DNA of 64,000 nt from Anomaloglossus baeobatrachus. Its lineage: Eukaryota > Chordata > Amphibia > Anura > Aromobatidae. This document shows positions 45,434 to 58,857 of this stretch, one piece after another. The stretch is from contig NW_027442070.1 of the NCBI RefSeq assembly GCF_048569485.1, forward strand, positions 310,001 through 374,000, written 5' to 3'. Numbering within the stretch: position 1 is the stretch's first letter; each line of letters begins with the position of its first letter. The position numbers and the translations under genes were made by a program. The notes under the pieces were generated by a model that had not been told where the DNA came from, searched no databases, and was given only the letters and a program-made list of their open reading frames with translations.

Positions 45434-45642
45434 TTATACCTTTATGATGTTATTGTTTATTCTAAAGCAAACAAGATTTTAGGGTGTATAAAAAGGGAGA
45501 TTAGATCCGGTGATCCCAACGTATTGTTAACCCTCTATAAATCACTTGTAAGGCCACATCTGGAATATGGGGTAAAGTCCTGAACAGGTTGATAACCATT
45601 GGTTTGAGCATGGTAGGGTGTAGTGCGCATCTTCCTGCATCC
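45434..45642 (+). mobile_element. LINE and Gypsy pieces (inverted relative to copy C)
   Basis: Reverse complement of about 34697-34905. It includes the L2/CR1 block ANKILGCIKREIRS...LYKSLVRPHLEYG (45434-45590) and then a Gypsy integrase remnant. It bridges the hAT fragment and the copy-B palindrome. Confidence 0.7.
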
Positions 45643-46220
45643 GCCATAACCTTCCCTTAGGATATACTGTGCCCTTATCAGATTGGTTGTACAAGGTTGC
45701 TTCTCTTATTGGATGGATTTCAAGCTGCATGGATAATGTTCATTTAAATGATGTGGATAGAAAGACTGAAGATATCTACATGTAGTCCATCATGAATCAA
45801 TACTATTTTACACAGTCATAAGCAGCCCATGGGCATTCACCTGCATTCAAACCAATAACAGCTCATAGACCAGACAATCCATCTACCACTGGACCAAAGA
45901 CAGGAAGTTAAATCCACTGCCTGCGGTAACCAACTTAATCCTATAGGCTACTCACACAACAAACCCAACAGAAAGGAAAAAAACATGGCTTCGATTATCC
46001 ATCCAATGAAAACGCATAACCATTGTGAGCCATTGGACAATGCAATTGGACACTTGGTGACATGGTGCACGGCCCAATGAATCAAGTCTTTACTTCATAT
46101 TCACGGTTTAAGCCCTTGGGTTCTAATGTGCCCAGAGTACATATCCAGAAAGATTCTCTTTCTTTGAGCTAAACACAAGTCAACAATACATTGTAAGCAG
46201 ATTCTATTACCAGTCCCACA

Positions 46221-46404
46221 CCATTTTGTGACGCATAATCACACAGTGATCCAATTAACATTCCAAGTCATCGAACATGTCCAAGCCATACGCAGAGGAG
46301 GCAATAGAATTAGGAAGCTCAAAGAAAGGGAATCTTTCTGGATATATACTCTGGGCACATTGGAACCCAAAGGCTTAAACCATGAATATGAAGTACAGAC
46401 TTGA
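46221..46404 (+). mobile_element. PLE C-terminal coding end (copy B left)
   Basis: Same piece as 9692-9875, in the orientation that reads towards the palindrome centre. A second, opposed end lies at 46082-46167. Confidence 0.65.
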
Positions 46405-47646
46405 TTCATTGGGCCATGCATGGACATAATGGACATAATTCTAATAGGCAGGACAGGTAATAAGGAGCACAAGTTATATGCTAAAATGTGTTGTGTGACA
46501 AGACAGACACAGGAAAAGACATGATAACAGGTGTAGGGACCAACAAGGTGAGACAAGGGGTATCAGGATAGGGTCAAGTAGGTATGAATGTAGTAATGGG
46601 GCAGGCATAGAGAATTGTATGTGAATGTGAATTACAATAAATCACTAAGGAAAGGAATATGTGAGTGTGTGCCTAATGTAAACTAATATTGTACTGGCAA
46701 AATTATAGATGGAAAGGGAGAAGGGGAGGGGGGGAGAGAGGAGGCTGTAATTGACTACAAGGGTATGAGTTATGAGTGATCATAGGGATAGTGTTACATA
46801 AGTGGAAATACCTATGGAGGACCGGATGTGTAAGCGCATACCTTATACAAACCTATAGAGTGCTGATGGGTGAGAGTGTGATGTTAGATATAAGACATCC
46901 TATAGTGAATAGTGAGCCGTAATCAAGTGCAACAGGGATATTTCACGTGACTATGGGAACCTGGAAGGTAAAGAAAGGGGAGAAAAAACTGTTAGACAAG
47001 GTAATCAGACATAATGTAACCAGTTGATCAGACATGATCACCTGGTTTGAGACCCCCTGCCTTACACTATATAGATATCATGTTCATTCCCCATCTATCT
47101 TGCTCAGGAGAGCATCTCCCTCCCCCGGCACCAAGAGCAGCTCATACTGAATTGTTACATTGACTAGTAACACTGCACACAGAAATGCACCTTAATATTC
47201 CACTGTTAACCCTTTCCTCCCAGCAGTAACACACAACTCCTCACCTTGATATCATGGTGATTTATGGTCAGAATGACTTCAATGCGATCAGTGATTTCTA
47301 TTCTAGCTCTGCTCACATAGATTTTATATCCACACTCAACTATAGGCCGTTCTTCATATTTTGGGGGCTTTTAGTCAGATATACTAGTTTGTGCCTGTAT
47401 AGTATTGGTGTAGATGGGAGTGTAGGGCATGGGTTACATGGCACTGTGGTGGAATACTGATGGGAGGTATTGGTGCTGTGTTTGATGCTTCTACTGGGTA
47501 TTTTCCTACAAATACTGGAACAGCTCACTGCTTAGAATGATCCTTCCCAGCTCTATAATATATTATATATACCCCACAATGCAGGCTCACACACACATTT
47601 GTCTCAAGTGTGTTGTAGGGACACAGATACAGTCTTGGTCATGTGA

Positions 47647-48225
47647 CTAAAGGCTACTTTACACACTGCGATATCGGTCCCGATATCGCTAGTGTGGGTA
47701 CCCGCCCCCATCTGTTGCGCGACACGGGCAAATCGCTGCCCATGCCGCACAACACCGACCAGACCCGTCACACATACTTACCTGCCCGGCGACGTCGCTG
47801 TGTCCGGCGAACCGCCTCCTTTCTAAGGGGGCGGTCCGTGCGGCGTCACAGCGACGTCACTGAGCGACCGCCCAATAGCAGCGGAGGGGCGGAGATGAGT
47901 GGCCGGAACATCCCGCCCACCTCCTTCCTTCCTCATAGCGGCTGGGAGGCAGGTAAGGAGAGGTTCCTCGTTTCTGCGGTGTCACACGGAGCGATGTGTG
48001 CTACCGCAGGAGCGACGAACTACATCGTTACTGCTGCAGTAACGATAATCGAGAATGGAGACCCATGTCACCGATGAGCGATTTTGCACGTTTTTGCAAC
48101 GATGCAAAATCGCTCATCGGTATCACACGCAGCAACATCGCTAATGCGGCCGGATGTGCGTCACAAATTCCGTGACCCCAACGACTCCGCATTAGCGATG
48201 TCGCAGCGTGTAAAGCCCCCTTTAG
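47647..48225 (+). mobile_element. MITE with CTAAAGG ends (copy B left)
   Basis: Direct copy of 1112-1690. Confidence 0.7.
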
Positions 48226-49627
48226 TGGGAGTGGTGTACAGGGTCTTAGCAGTAAAGAGTATTCCATATTTCTGCCAGATACCCACAGAGATATTGAAAT
48301 CTGAAAAAAGAGACTTCTGCTCATTGAAGGTAAGAACTGCTCACATAGCGTTCAACTCCACAGCAAACGAGTGCTCTAGCACTGGCATCTCAGCAGGGAT
48401 ATTCCCCTACTACACATGTGTGTCTAGGTCACTGTGACAGTTTACAGGACATAACTCAGGGCACCTAGACAGAAGGCAGAGGGACTACTTTCTATTTCTG
48501 GTGTAGAGCTTAGTACAATATATATATATTTATACTATTACATGGGACACATGTACCTTGTATTACCATTATTCGCTGTATATGAACCCCTTTTCTCCAG
48601 GCATTATTTGTCTATAGCATTTTTCACGAACCTGAGGCAACTGAGAACCCTTCAGTGAAGGAATTCCACTAACCCTCACAATACCTACCAGGGGCCTCCC
48701 TGCAGTAACTCAGGTAGTTGTACCCATTCTCTTTCCGCATTCTATGTGTTCTTCTTCTTTCTTCTTTTTTTTCTTTTTTCTTCTTTTTATTTCTATCATG
48801 TAGTTCAGGGGTTTATAGATATATGTCCTGCATCTCATATTTCCTTTAGTGGTGCTTCTTACCCATTCTCATATCATTTACCCTAGTATTTCATGATCCT
48901 GAGGCGACTGAGAACCCTTTAATAAAGGAATCCTTTTTCACCTGAATTGTCAAGTGATACTTACCAGTGACTATCACGTAATGTTACAGGTAGTTCCATT
49001 TTCTTCCTCTTCTTTCTCTCCTTTCTTCTTTGTCACACGGTCCATTGTGTTATAGCCCACGTGTCATGATAACACTTGTACCATCTTTTCATTTAGATTC
49101 CACCTACAATTATTTACCGATTCCAGTTCTGGAATAGGCTTTCATCATCTACTCACTAGAATTCTCAAGTTCATAAGGTACTGAGACATATACATGTTCA
49201 CACCATTATAAAGAACAAAGTATAAACATTGAGGTTTTTCTCACACCCATGTTCCTGTGTTCTTTGATATGATATGTGTTCATTTCCTTCACTATATAGG
49301 ATTGCAAGTTTTCCATTTGTACCTTAATGGCAATGACGCTATACAATTGAACACATATCATCCTGTTATCCATATAGGTGTGTATTTACCTGCTTGACTA
49401 TTTTTGGTTGTTTGATCCAGAATGTTTCTCCAGATAGGTCATGTGGAAATTTTCTTTCCTCAGTACAAATGTTTTCACTATGGCTTTGGAAAATTTTTTT
49501 GTATGTGCATCATGGTCATTTGACCCATTGTACTCTCAAGTAGCAATATATTGTACTGTTATGTTGTACTATGTACTAATTACGTGTTTATATGGTTTTG
49601 TAACCCTTTATGATCTTAGATAACTTT

Positions 49628-49669
49628 ATCCTTGATAAAGACCTAAAAACAAGCTCGAAACGTTGGATG
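49628..49669 (+). ncRNA. Hammerhead-like relic (copy B left)
   Basis: Identical to 3093-3134, including the stem II mismatch. Confidence 0.4.
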
Positions 49670-50079
49670 AATTATCCTTTTGCACAAATAAAGAATTTTC
49701 AGCATTCTAAGAGTTCTTTTCTTACGTTATTGATCACTATAGTGTGCCAGAGCTATTTCTATTGAATTGACTCTTATTTTTTCTGAGCACCTGCTATATA
49801 CACAGTGAGCCAGACATATTCAATTTTCATTCAGAAGGCAGAGGGAAGCCTTAGCAGCTGAGCCTATATCTTGGCTTGTGAGCATTAGAACAGGCCGGCG
49901 ATTACAGGGTAACATGAAAAATGTCCAGCTTGCATTATGACTAGAACATGACAATATCCTTTTAAGTACTAACCTATGATGCGTTCCTAAGCAGTTGATG
50001 TTATATGTTCTACATTTCATTTTCTGCATACTTTCCAAGTAGTAGAATTTGCTTTGATATAGGCAACTGGATTTTCACA

Positions 50080-50330
50080 ATGAAAAGGCAAAGGATAACG
50101 CCCGAAAAAGACGCCATACATTATGTCAGTGCCATCACTGACAAACCTGGATTGACCATGAAATACATCAATCCCCTTAAAGGTGAGTTAAAACAAGTTT
50201 TAACTAAATTGCCTTAATATTGTCATGCATTAGAATGACTGTCTTAGGTAATGATAAATATTTTCTACAGGAAGAGGAGTGTTTGCTGAAACTGAAATCG
50301 AAAAAGGGAGTTTTGTTGCAGAATATCGAG
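50080..50330 (+). pseudogene. Captured SET-domain exons (copy B)
   Basis: Counterpart of 3545-3795: exon 1 at 50080-50182, exon 2 at 50271-50330. Confidence 0.5.
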
Positions 50331-50334
50331 GTGA

Positions 50335-51465
50335 GCTCACGTATGCACTTACGATGGTAGACAACTACTCGAGATTTATGGTTGTGGTACAAGTCAAAGA
50401 TCTAATGGCCCATACTGCAGCGAAGGTCTTCCAAGCACACTTATGCAGACCTCATGGCTACTCAGAGAGAGTCCTCACAGATCAAGGCACTGCCTTTGAA
50501 GCGGAAATCTTCAAGGACTTCTGCAGCTTTTACCGATGCAGGAAGATGCGTACTACACCCTACCATGCTCAAACCAATGGTTATCAACCTGCTCAGGACT
50601 TTACCCCATATTCCAGATGTGGCCTTACAAGTGATTTATAGAGGGGTAACAATACGTTGGGATCATCGGATCTAATCTCCCTTTTTATACACCCTAAAAT
50701 CTTGTTTGCGTTAGAATAAACAATAACATCATAAAGGTATAGCAGTACCGTTTCAAAGTTTCGGTGTCCCAAGCAGCATTCCATCAGCCTCTGGAAGGTT
50801 CCTGGCAAATTGCACAGCTCGAAGGGCATGCTTTTGAACTCGCAGAGACCCATCGGGGTGGCAAAGGCGGTCTTCTCCCGGTCTGCCTCAGCAACGGACA
50901 CTTGCCAATAGTGACTAGTGAGATCAAGGGTAGAAAAATAATTTGCAGTTGTCAATGCAGCTAGCTATTCCTCAATACAGGGGAGTGGTGCTGTCCTTCT
51001 TCTTTAACAGGACCAACGGAGCTGCCCAGAGGCTACAACTGTCACGGATAACCCCAGCCTCCTTCATGTTGCTCAACATGTCCTTGGTACACTGGTAATG
51101 TGCAGGTAGATTTGGCTTATATCTCTCTTTGATGGGTGGGTGTGCACTTGTGGGGATGTAGTGTTTGACCCCTTTTATTTTTCAAAAGTCTAGCGGATGT
51201 TTGCTGAAGACTTGCTCGTATTCTTGCACTAGCCTGTAGACCCCCTTCTTGTGATGTGAAGGTGTGGAGTCAGTGCCTACGTGTAATTCCTTACACCACT
51301 CCTCTGGCTGACTTGGTGAGCTGTCACTGAATGGGTGGGCTGAAGCAATGGTGGATGCTGCTGTTTGGATAGCATGTGTATCTACTGAGAACAGCTTATC
51401 AATGGTGGCAAATCGGAGCAGCTTAATCTTTTGCTCTCCGCAGTTCAACACTCTCATGGGCACTC
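50335..51465. mobile_element. Gypsy/LINE/Gypsy mosaic (copy B, fossil)
   Basis: Same order as 3800-4930: integrase fragment (+), L2/CR1 piece at about 50601-50725 (-), protease-RT region (-). Broken. Confidence 0.75.
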
Positions 51466-52346
51466 TTCCCTTCCATATTAATGAATAAAACTATGATGTA
51501 AATAGCATATAGATACCCCACAAATGCAGATAAAAGTAGGTTATGGGAAAAGGGGGAAGAGAGAAACAGGAAAATAGTGGAATAAAGTATACCTTCCAGG
51601 TGGGAGAGGAAATGGCAGCACAGCCAGTGGAGGTGAAGCAAGGGGAGACTGCAACTAAAGAGTTGAGAGCGTTATCACATGGTGACTGAGCCTGATTGTA
51701 ACGGGAGCATAGAGGTGCCGATCCTGTCTTACCTGCGTTGGTGTAGAAGTGGGTGTCCTGTGGTGGAGTCAGCTATGTGCAGTGGTGGCCGTGGGCTCTT
51801 TTATGTGCGACCGTAGTAATAGCTGTGCCCACTTCCTGTATGGGAGTGGAATGCAGTGAGGCTAATGGAACGCACGCCTGCGCATTTGTGTTTAACGTCG
51901 CGCATGTGCAGAACGGAGAAAAGGCTGCGCTCACTTCCTAATGAAAGGGAGTGAGACGCAGCTGGGAAGGGAAGGGAAAAGATTAGGGTTTGGGGATGAT
52001 GAAAGGGCTTTCTACGGGCAAGGATGGCAAAGGGTGGCAGTGACGGAAAGTCAGGCAGATGGTCCTGTCCTGTCCTGTCCGTCCGTCTTTTTGTATCATG
52101 AATTGGAAAGACTGCAAGGGGGAGGGGAGGTGCTTGTGCCCAAAAGGAGGAGTTATTCAGATTCATTGCAGTGGGCGGCGGCTGCAAAAAGCACCATTCT
52201 CCTTGTTTTTGCTCTGCAAAACAGCCTTTTCAAGGGTTTGGCTTGGGTGACAAAATGTCTTCTGTAGGCGTGGGTTTGTCTCCCTCTCCCTAAGATGTGT
52301 CCGGTATAGGCCAGGGTGCCACTCAAGGCCGTAACCAATTCGGGTT
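51466..52346 (+). other. U2 5' flank and unclassified sequence (copy B)
   Basis: Direct copy of 4931-5811. Confidence 0.4.
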
Positions 52347-52383
52347 ATAGCTTCTCGGCCTTTTGGCTAAGATCAAGTGTAGT
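52347..52383 (+). ncRNA. U2 snRNA gene, first 37 nt only (copy B)
   Basis: As 5812-5848. The distal U2 half is absent. Confidence 0.85.
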
Positions 52384-52561
52384 TTCGGAGGACGCTACCT
52401 TGGTCGGTACTGGAAGGTGCCTGGGATTGCACGTCTGCCGGCCTTGAGGGAGTGTGTGCGCCTTCTGGTGACACATAGCCCTCTTGTGCCTGGACGGTTC
52501 CCAGGCAACGGGAGGCGATCACCTTTGTTATTTTGAAGTCCTACTGATAAACAGAAAAATA
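52384..52561 (+). mobile_element. Poly(A)-tailed insertion in U2 (copy B)
   Basis: As 5849-6027, with the tail reading AGAAAAATAATGAAAATCC at the join to the inverted arm. The tail differs slightly from copy A, as expected for a homopolymer. Confidence 0.55.
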
Positions 52562-54414
52562 ATGAAAATCCAGTTGCCTATATCAAAGCAAATTCTACTA
52601 CTTGTAAAGTATGCAGAAAATGAAATGTAGAACATATAACATCAACTGCTTAGGAACGCATCATAGGTTAGTACTTAAAAGGATATTGTCATGTTCTAGT
52701 CATAATGCAAGCTGGACATTTTTCATGTTACCCTGTAATCGCCGGCCTGTTCTAATGCTCACAAGCCAAGATATAGGCTCAGCTGCTAAGGCTTCCCTCT
52801 GCCTTCTGAATGAAAATTGAATATGTCTGGCTCACTGTGTATATAGCAGGTGCTCAGAAAAAATAAGAGTCAATTCAATAGAAATAGCTCTGGCACACTA
52901 TAGTGATCAATAACGTAAGAAAAGAACTCTTAGAATGCTGAAAATTCTTTATTTGTGCAAAAGGATAATTCATCCAACGTTTCGAGCTTGTTTTTAGGTC
53001 TTTATCAAGGATAAAGTTATCTAAGATCATAAAGGGTTACAAAACCATATAAACACGTAATTAGTACATAGTACAACATAACAGTACAATATATTGCTAC
53101 TTGAGAGTACAATGGGTCAAATGACCATGATGCACATACAAAAAAATTTTCCAAAGCCATAGTGAAAACATTTGTACTGAGGAAAGAAAATTTCCACATG
53201 ACCTATCTGGAGAAACATTCTGGATCAAACAACCAAAAATAGTCAAGCAGGTAAATACACACCTATATGGATAACAGGATGATATGTGTTCAATTGTATA
53301 GCGTCATTGCCATTAAGGTACAAATGGAAAACTTGCAATCCTATATAGTGAAGGAAATGAACACATATCATATCAAAGAACACAGGAACATGGGTGTGAG
53401 AAAAACCTCAATGTTTATACTTTGTTCTTTATAATGGTGTGAACATGTATATGTCTCAGTACCTTATGAACTTGAGAATTCTAGTGAGTAGATGATGAAA
53501 GCCTATTCCAGAACTGGAATCGGTAAATAATTGTAGGTGGAATCTAAATGAAAAGATGGTACAAGTGTTATCATGACACGTGGGCTATAACACAATGGAC
53601 CGTGTGACAAAGAAGAAAGGAGAGAAAGAAGAGGAAGAAAATGGAACTACCTGTAACATTACGTGATAGTCACTGGTAAGTATCACTTGACAATTCAGGT
53701 GAAAAAGGATTCCTTTATTAAAGGGTTCTCAGTCGCCTCAGGATCATGAAATACTAGGGTAAATGATATGAGAATGGGTAAGAAGCACCACTAAAGGAAA
53801 TATGAGATGCAGGACATATATCTATAAACCCCTGAACTACATGATAGAAATAAAAAGAAGAAAAAAGAAAAAAAAGAAGAAAGAAGAAGAACACATAGAA
53901 TGCGGAAAGAGAATGGGTACAACTACCTGAGTTACTGCAGGGAGGCCCCTGGTAGGTATTGTGAGGGTTAGTGGAATTCCTTCACTGAAGGGTTCTCAGT
54001 TGCCTCAGGTTCGTGAAAAATGCTATAGACAAATAATGCCCGGAGAAAAGGGGTTCATATACAGCGAATAATGGTAATACAAGGTACATGTGTCCCATGT
54101 AATAGTATAAATATATATATATTGTACTAAGCTCTACACCAGAAATAGAAAGTAGTCCCTCTGCCTTCTGTCTAGGTGCCCTGAGTTATGTCCTGTAAAC
54201 TGTCACAGTGACCTAGACACACATGTGTAGTAGGGGAATATCCCTGCTGAGATGCCAGTGCTAGAGCACTCGTTTGCTGTGGAGTTGAACGCTATGTGAG
54301 TAGTTCTTACCTTCAATGAGCAGAAGTCTCTTTTTTCAGATTTCAATATCTCTGTGGGTATCTGGCAGAAATATGGAATACTCTTTACTGCTAAGACCCT
54401 GTACATCACTCCCA

Positions 54415-54993
54415 CTAAAGGGGGCTTTACACGCTGCGACATCGCTAATGCGGAGTCGTTGGGGTCACGGAATTTGTGACGCACATCCGGCCGCATTAGC
54501 GATGTTGCTGCGTGTGATACCGATGAGCGATTTTGCATCGTTGCAAAAACGTGCAAAATCGCTCATCGGTGACATGGGTCTCCATTCTCGATTATCGTTA
54601 CTGCAGCAGTAACGATGTAGTTCGTCGCTCCTGCGGTAGCACACATCGCTCCGTGTGACACCGCAGAAACGAGGAACCTCTCCTTACCTGCCTCCCAGCC
54701 GCTATGAGGAAGGAAGGAGGTGGGCGGGATGTTCCGGCCACTCATCTCCGCCCCTCCGCTGCTATTGGGCCGTCGCTCAGTGACGTCGCTGTGACGCCGC
54801 ACGGACCGCCCCCTTAGAAAGGAGGCGGTTCGCCGGACACAGCGACGTCGCCGGGCAGGTAAGTATGTGTGACGGGTCTGGTCGGTGTTGTGCGGCACGG
54901 GCAGCGATTTGCCCGTGTCGCGCAACAGATGGGGGCGGGTACCCACACTAGCGATATCGGGACCGATATCGCAGTGTGTAAAGTAGCCTTTAG
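54415..54993 (-). mobile_element. MITE with CTAAAGG ends (copy B right)
   Basis: Inverted copy of 47647-48225. Confidence 0.7.
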
Positions 54994-56234
54994 TCACATG
55001 ACCAAGACTGTATCTGTGTCCCTACAACACACTTGAGACAAATGTGTGTGTGAGCCTGCATTGTGGGGTATATATAATATATTATAGAGCTGGGAAGGAT
55101 CATTCTAAGCAGTGAGCTGTTCCAGTATTTGTAGGAAAATACCCAGTAGAAGCATCAAACACAGCACCAATACCTCCCATCAGTATTCCACCACAGTGCC
55201 ATGTAACCCATGCCCTACACTCCCATCTACACCAATACTATACAGGCACAAACTAGTATATCTGACTAAAAGCCCCCAAAATATGAAGAACGGCCTATAG
55301 TTGAGTGTGGATATAAAATCTATGTGAGCAGAGCTAGAATAGAAATCACTGATCGCATTGAAGTCATTCTGACCATAAATCACCATGATATCAAGGTGAG
55401 GAGTTGTGTGTTACTGCTGGGAGGAAAGGGTTAACAGTGGAATATTAAGGTGCATTTCTGTGTGCAGTGTTACTAGTCAATGTAACAATTCAGTATGAGC
55501 TGCTCTTGGTGCCGGGGGAGGGAGATGCTCTCCTGAGCAAGATAGATGGGGAATGAACATGATATCTATATAGTGTAAGGCAGGGGGTCTCAAACCAGGT
55601 GATCATGTCTGATCAACTGGTTACATTATGTCTGATTACCTTGTCTAACAGTTTTTTCTCCCCTTTCTTTACCTTCCAGGTTCCCATAGTCACGTGAAAT
55701 ATCCCTGTTGCACTTGATTACGGCTCACTATTCACTATAGGATGTCTTATATCTAACATCACACTCTCACCCATCAGCACTCTATAGGTTTGTATAAGGT
55801 ATGCGCTTACACATCCGGTCCTCCATAGGTATTTCCACTTATGTAACACTATCCCTATGATCACTCATAACTCATACCCTTGTAGTCAATTACAGCCTCC
55901 TCTCTCCCCCCTCCCCTTCTCCCTTTCCATCTATAATTTTGCCAGTACAATATTAGTTTACATTAGGCACACACTCACATATTCCTTTCCTTAGTGATTT
56001 ATTGTAATTCACATTCACATACAATTCTCTATGCCTGCCCCATTACTACATTCATACCTACTTGACCCTATCCTGATACCCCTTGTCTCACCTTGTTGGT
56101 CCCTACACCTGTTATCATGTCCTTTCCTGTGTCTGTCTTGTCACACAACACATTTTAGCATATAACTTGTGCTCCTTATTACCTGTCCTGCCTATTAGAA
56201 TTATGTCCATTATGTCCATGCATGGCCCAATGAA

Positions 56235-56418
56235 TCAAGTCTGTACTTCATATTCATGGTTTAAGCCTTTGGGTTCCAATGTGCCCAGAGTATATATCCA
56301 GAAAGATTCCCTTTCTTTGAGCTTCCTAATTCTATTGCCTCCTCTGCGTATGGCTTGGACATGTTCGATGACTTGGAATCTTAATTGGATCACTGTGTGA
56401 TTATGCGTCACAAAATGG
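56235..56418 (-). mobile_element. PLE C-terminal coding end (copy B right)
   Basis: Same as 9692-9875. Confidence 0.65.
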
Positions 56419-56925
56419 TGTGGGACTGGTAATAGAATCTGCTTACAATGTATTGTTGACTTGTGTTTAGCTCAAAGAAAGAGAATCTTTCTGGATATGT
56501 ACTCTGGGCACATTAGAACCCAAGGGCTTAAACCGTGAATATGAAGTAAAGACTTGATTCATTGGGCCGTGCACCATGTCACCAAGTGTCCAATTGCATT
56601 GTCCAATGGCTCACAATGGTTATGCGTTTTCATTGGATGGATAATCGAAGCCATGTTTTTTTCCTTTCTGTTGGGTTTGTTGTGTGAGTAGCCTATAGGA
56701 TTAAGTTGGTTACCGCAGGCAGTGGATTTAACTTCCTGTCTTTGGTCCAGAGGTAGATGGATTGTCTGGTCTATGAGCTGTTATTGGTTTGAATGCAGGT
56801 GAATGCCCATGGGCTGCTTATGACTGTGTAAAATAGTATTGATTCATGATGGATTTCAGACTACATGTAGATATCTTCAGTCTTTCTATCCACATCATTT
56901 AAATGAACATTATCCATGCAGCTTG

Positions 56926-57540
56926 ATGCCTTGTGGACTCGGTCTAGGGACTTTGGCTTCAACTAGAGGATCACTTGGCTACATGGCTTCAATCTAGGGG
57001 CTCCAATTCCGATTGGAGATCATAACCGCAATCTAGGGATTTCGACTCCGGCTGCCAGGATTATACCATATCATCATACCAGAGACTACTTAAGGAAGAA
57101 ACCCAGGTTGGACAATTTTGTCACCTGGCTACAGACTTTGCAGACCTCAGCCAGCTTCCTAAATCTGGCGCTATTCTATTGTCGGTGGGTGCCCGACAAA
57201 TTACACAGCTATGTAAAATTTTGGTTTATGAAACTTCAAATCCAGTGACTGATTATTATGTTTTCTAATGTCCTGATTTAAAAAAAAAAAAAATATTTTT
57301 TTTTTAACCATCAAATATTGATTTTGTACAATCCATGTGTGAAGTTACATACAAGTGACATGAACAAGAAAAATACTTATTGTAACCAAAAATATTCACA
57401 ATTTTATATATAAAATACATTTATTTATTGTACAGTCATTCTGCAACTTTATTAGAAATTTATTCTTGCACTTTTTCCTTTTCTCTAAATCCCCCTTTTC
57501 TCTTATAGAAGGCCTGTGGATCTTCTCTGTGAAGCATCCG
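56926..57540. other. Unclassified repeat sequence (copy B)
   Basis: Direct copy of 10558-11170; no gene seen. Confidence 0.3.
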
Positions 57541-57889
57541 GCAATCATGTTCACGTTTCATTTACTTTGGTATCGTCGTTCCATCTCCTTGATATTCCGA
57601 TGAAAACCTTCTTGTTCTTCCCACCAGCACCAAGGTTTTCAGACAAGTAGTCCAAATAGGAATGTAAAAAATGTAACTTCAAATTCATTAGACAACCCAA
57701 GGCTTTGAAACGTTTCAGCATGTTCTCCACGATGGACTTAAATTTTGATTCTTTGTTGTTACCTAGAAACGTATTTATTGCTTCTTTCAAAGAGTCCCAA
57801 GCCCTTTTTTCAACAGTTTTCATTATTGTTTAAAACACGTCATCCTTCATTCATGGGTTTCTGAATATCCGAACCCACAAAAATGCTTT
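57541..57889 (-). pseudogene. Decayed gene of unrecognised family, 3' block (copy B)
   Basis: Direct copy of 11170-11519 (KRAWDSLKEAINTFLGNN, LKLHFLHSYLDYL). The upstream blocks of the gene are not in copy B, because the B junction lies inside the next LTR. Confidence 0.6.
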
Positions 57890-58650
57890 TGTGCTGCCCC
57901 TGTGCCAGCAGCCGCCGTTGGTCGGATCCAGACCTTCTAAGAGAGTGGCTCGACCCGGGGGTCTCGCGGACATGTCGAATAAAAGGAGGAATGTAGATGT
58001 ATGGGCTAGGCCGTATTAAGTTTGTGACGCCACCAACGGTGTGTGGTGAGGTGGGACACCACCGCTGCCGTTATGGGATACCCGGGAGAGATGTAGTGGC
58101 AGCTGGATGTTAACCCCTCCGTGTGTAGGGATGATTGCCCCGGGGCCCAGTGTCTTTGTGCAGGGTATGGTGATCGCAAGGGCCGGCGCGCCTGAGCAAG
58201 CAGGGGGATGTTTGGTTACTCACAGTAAATGAATCACACGAGTCTTTCGGTAAACCAAAGGTGCTGGTGGCCTGCCGCCCCGGCCGGTTGCATTCAGGTC
58301 CCCCACCCAGGCTGGTGGTCGCTGTCCTTTACTCTGCACTTGTTTTTGTGTATGGTGGACTGCCTGGTCTGGAACTCAGGAGTCCGCTCCCGGCTGGATA
58401 TGGCCTAAGGAGCCGTGCCCGCAGGCGCTGGCCCGTGGGATCTAAGGGCCCTGGCGGTGGCCTTATCCCTATCAGTGGGCTGTTGTCTTCTTTGAGGGAC
58501 TTTAGGTGGGATAGGACCTATAATCCTGCCCTCAATCATTTAATTAGCTAGGCCGCTGGTTTCGGTCCTGGCTTCAGGGTCCTAGGTGACTAGGGTTTCA
58601 GGTCGGCTGTGTGTTTCCTAAGTGAGGAAAGGTGTTGTGCGGGGGCCTAT
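57890..58650 (-). mobile_element. Solo LTR, truncated (copy B, fossil)
   Basis: Copy of 11520-12280. It stops at GGGGGCCTAT, where inverted A3-type sequence takes over. Confidence 0.55.
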
Positions 58651-58857
58651 CACAGAGACAGACAGATGACAGAGATTGGGAGAGAGACAGACAGAAGCAT
58701 AAATCCCTAACTAAAACTTAACATTTAATGATAGTTTTAAAAGGTAAAAAAACACAAATCATGTAAATAGCATGACTCTCTTCTGTGCATAGAGTCAAAA
58801 TTTTGTGTTTGTAAATATGACGGTGCGGATTCCTTTAGCAGACATACACACATACAT
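58651..58857. other. Start of inverted A3 copy (loop remnant)
   Basis: Reverse complement of about 25963-26169. It includes the first few words of the TCTG tract, seen here as CAGA repeats. Confidence 0.8.

Larger units (their letters stand above)
45643..50081 (+). mobile_element. PLE-derived foldback, left arm (copy B, complete)
   Basis: The only complete left arm in the window. Outer non-coding part (45643-46080), PLE coding ends (46082-46167 minus and 46221-46404 plus), 3' non-coding region, MITE at 47647-48225, hammerhead relic at 49628-49669. It pairs with 52559-56925 about a centre near 51320. From 46536 on it is a direct copy of A 1-3546 with very few differences. Confidence 0.7.
52559..56925 (-). 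mobile_element. PLE-derived foldback, right arm (copy B)
   Basis: Reverse complement of 45715-50081. It holds a hammerhead relic (52972-53012), a MITE (54415-54993), and PLE coding ends (56235-56418 minus, 56472-56557 plus). At 56925 a deletion removes the outermost arm sequence and about 173 bases that copy A keeps at 10385-10557. Confidence 0.7.
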
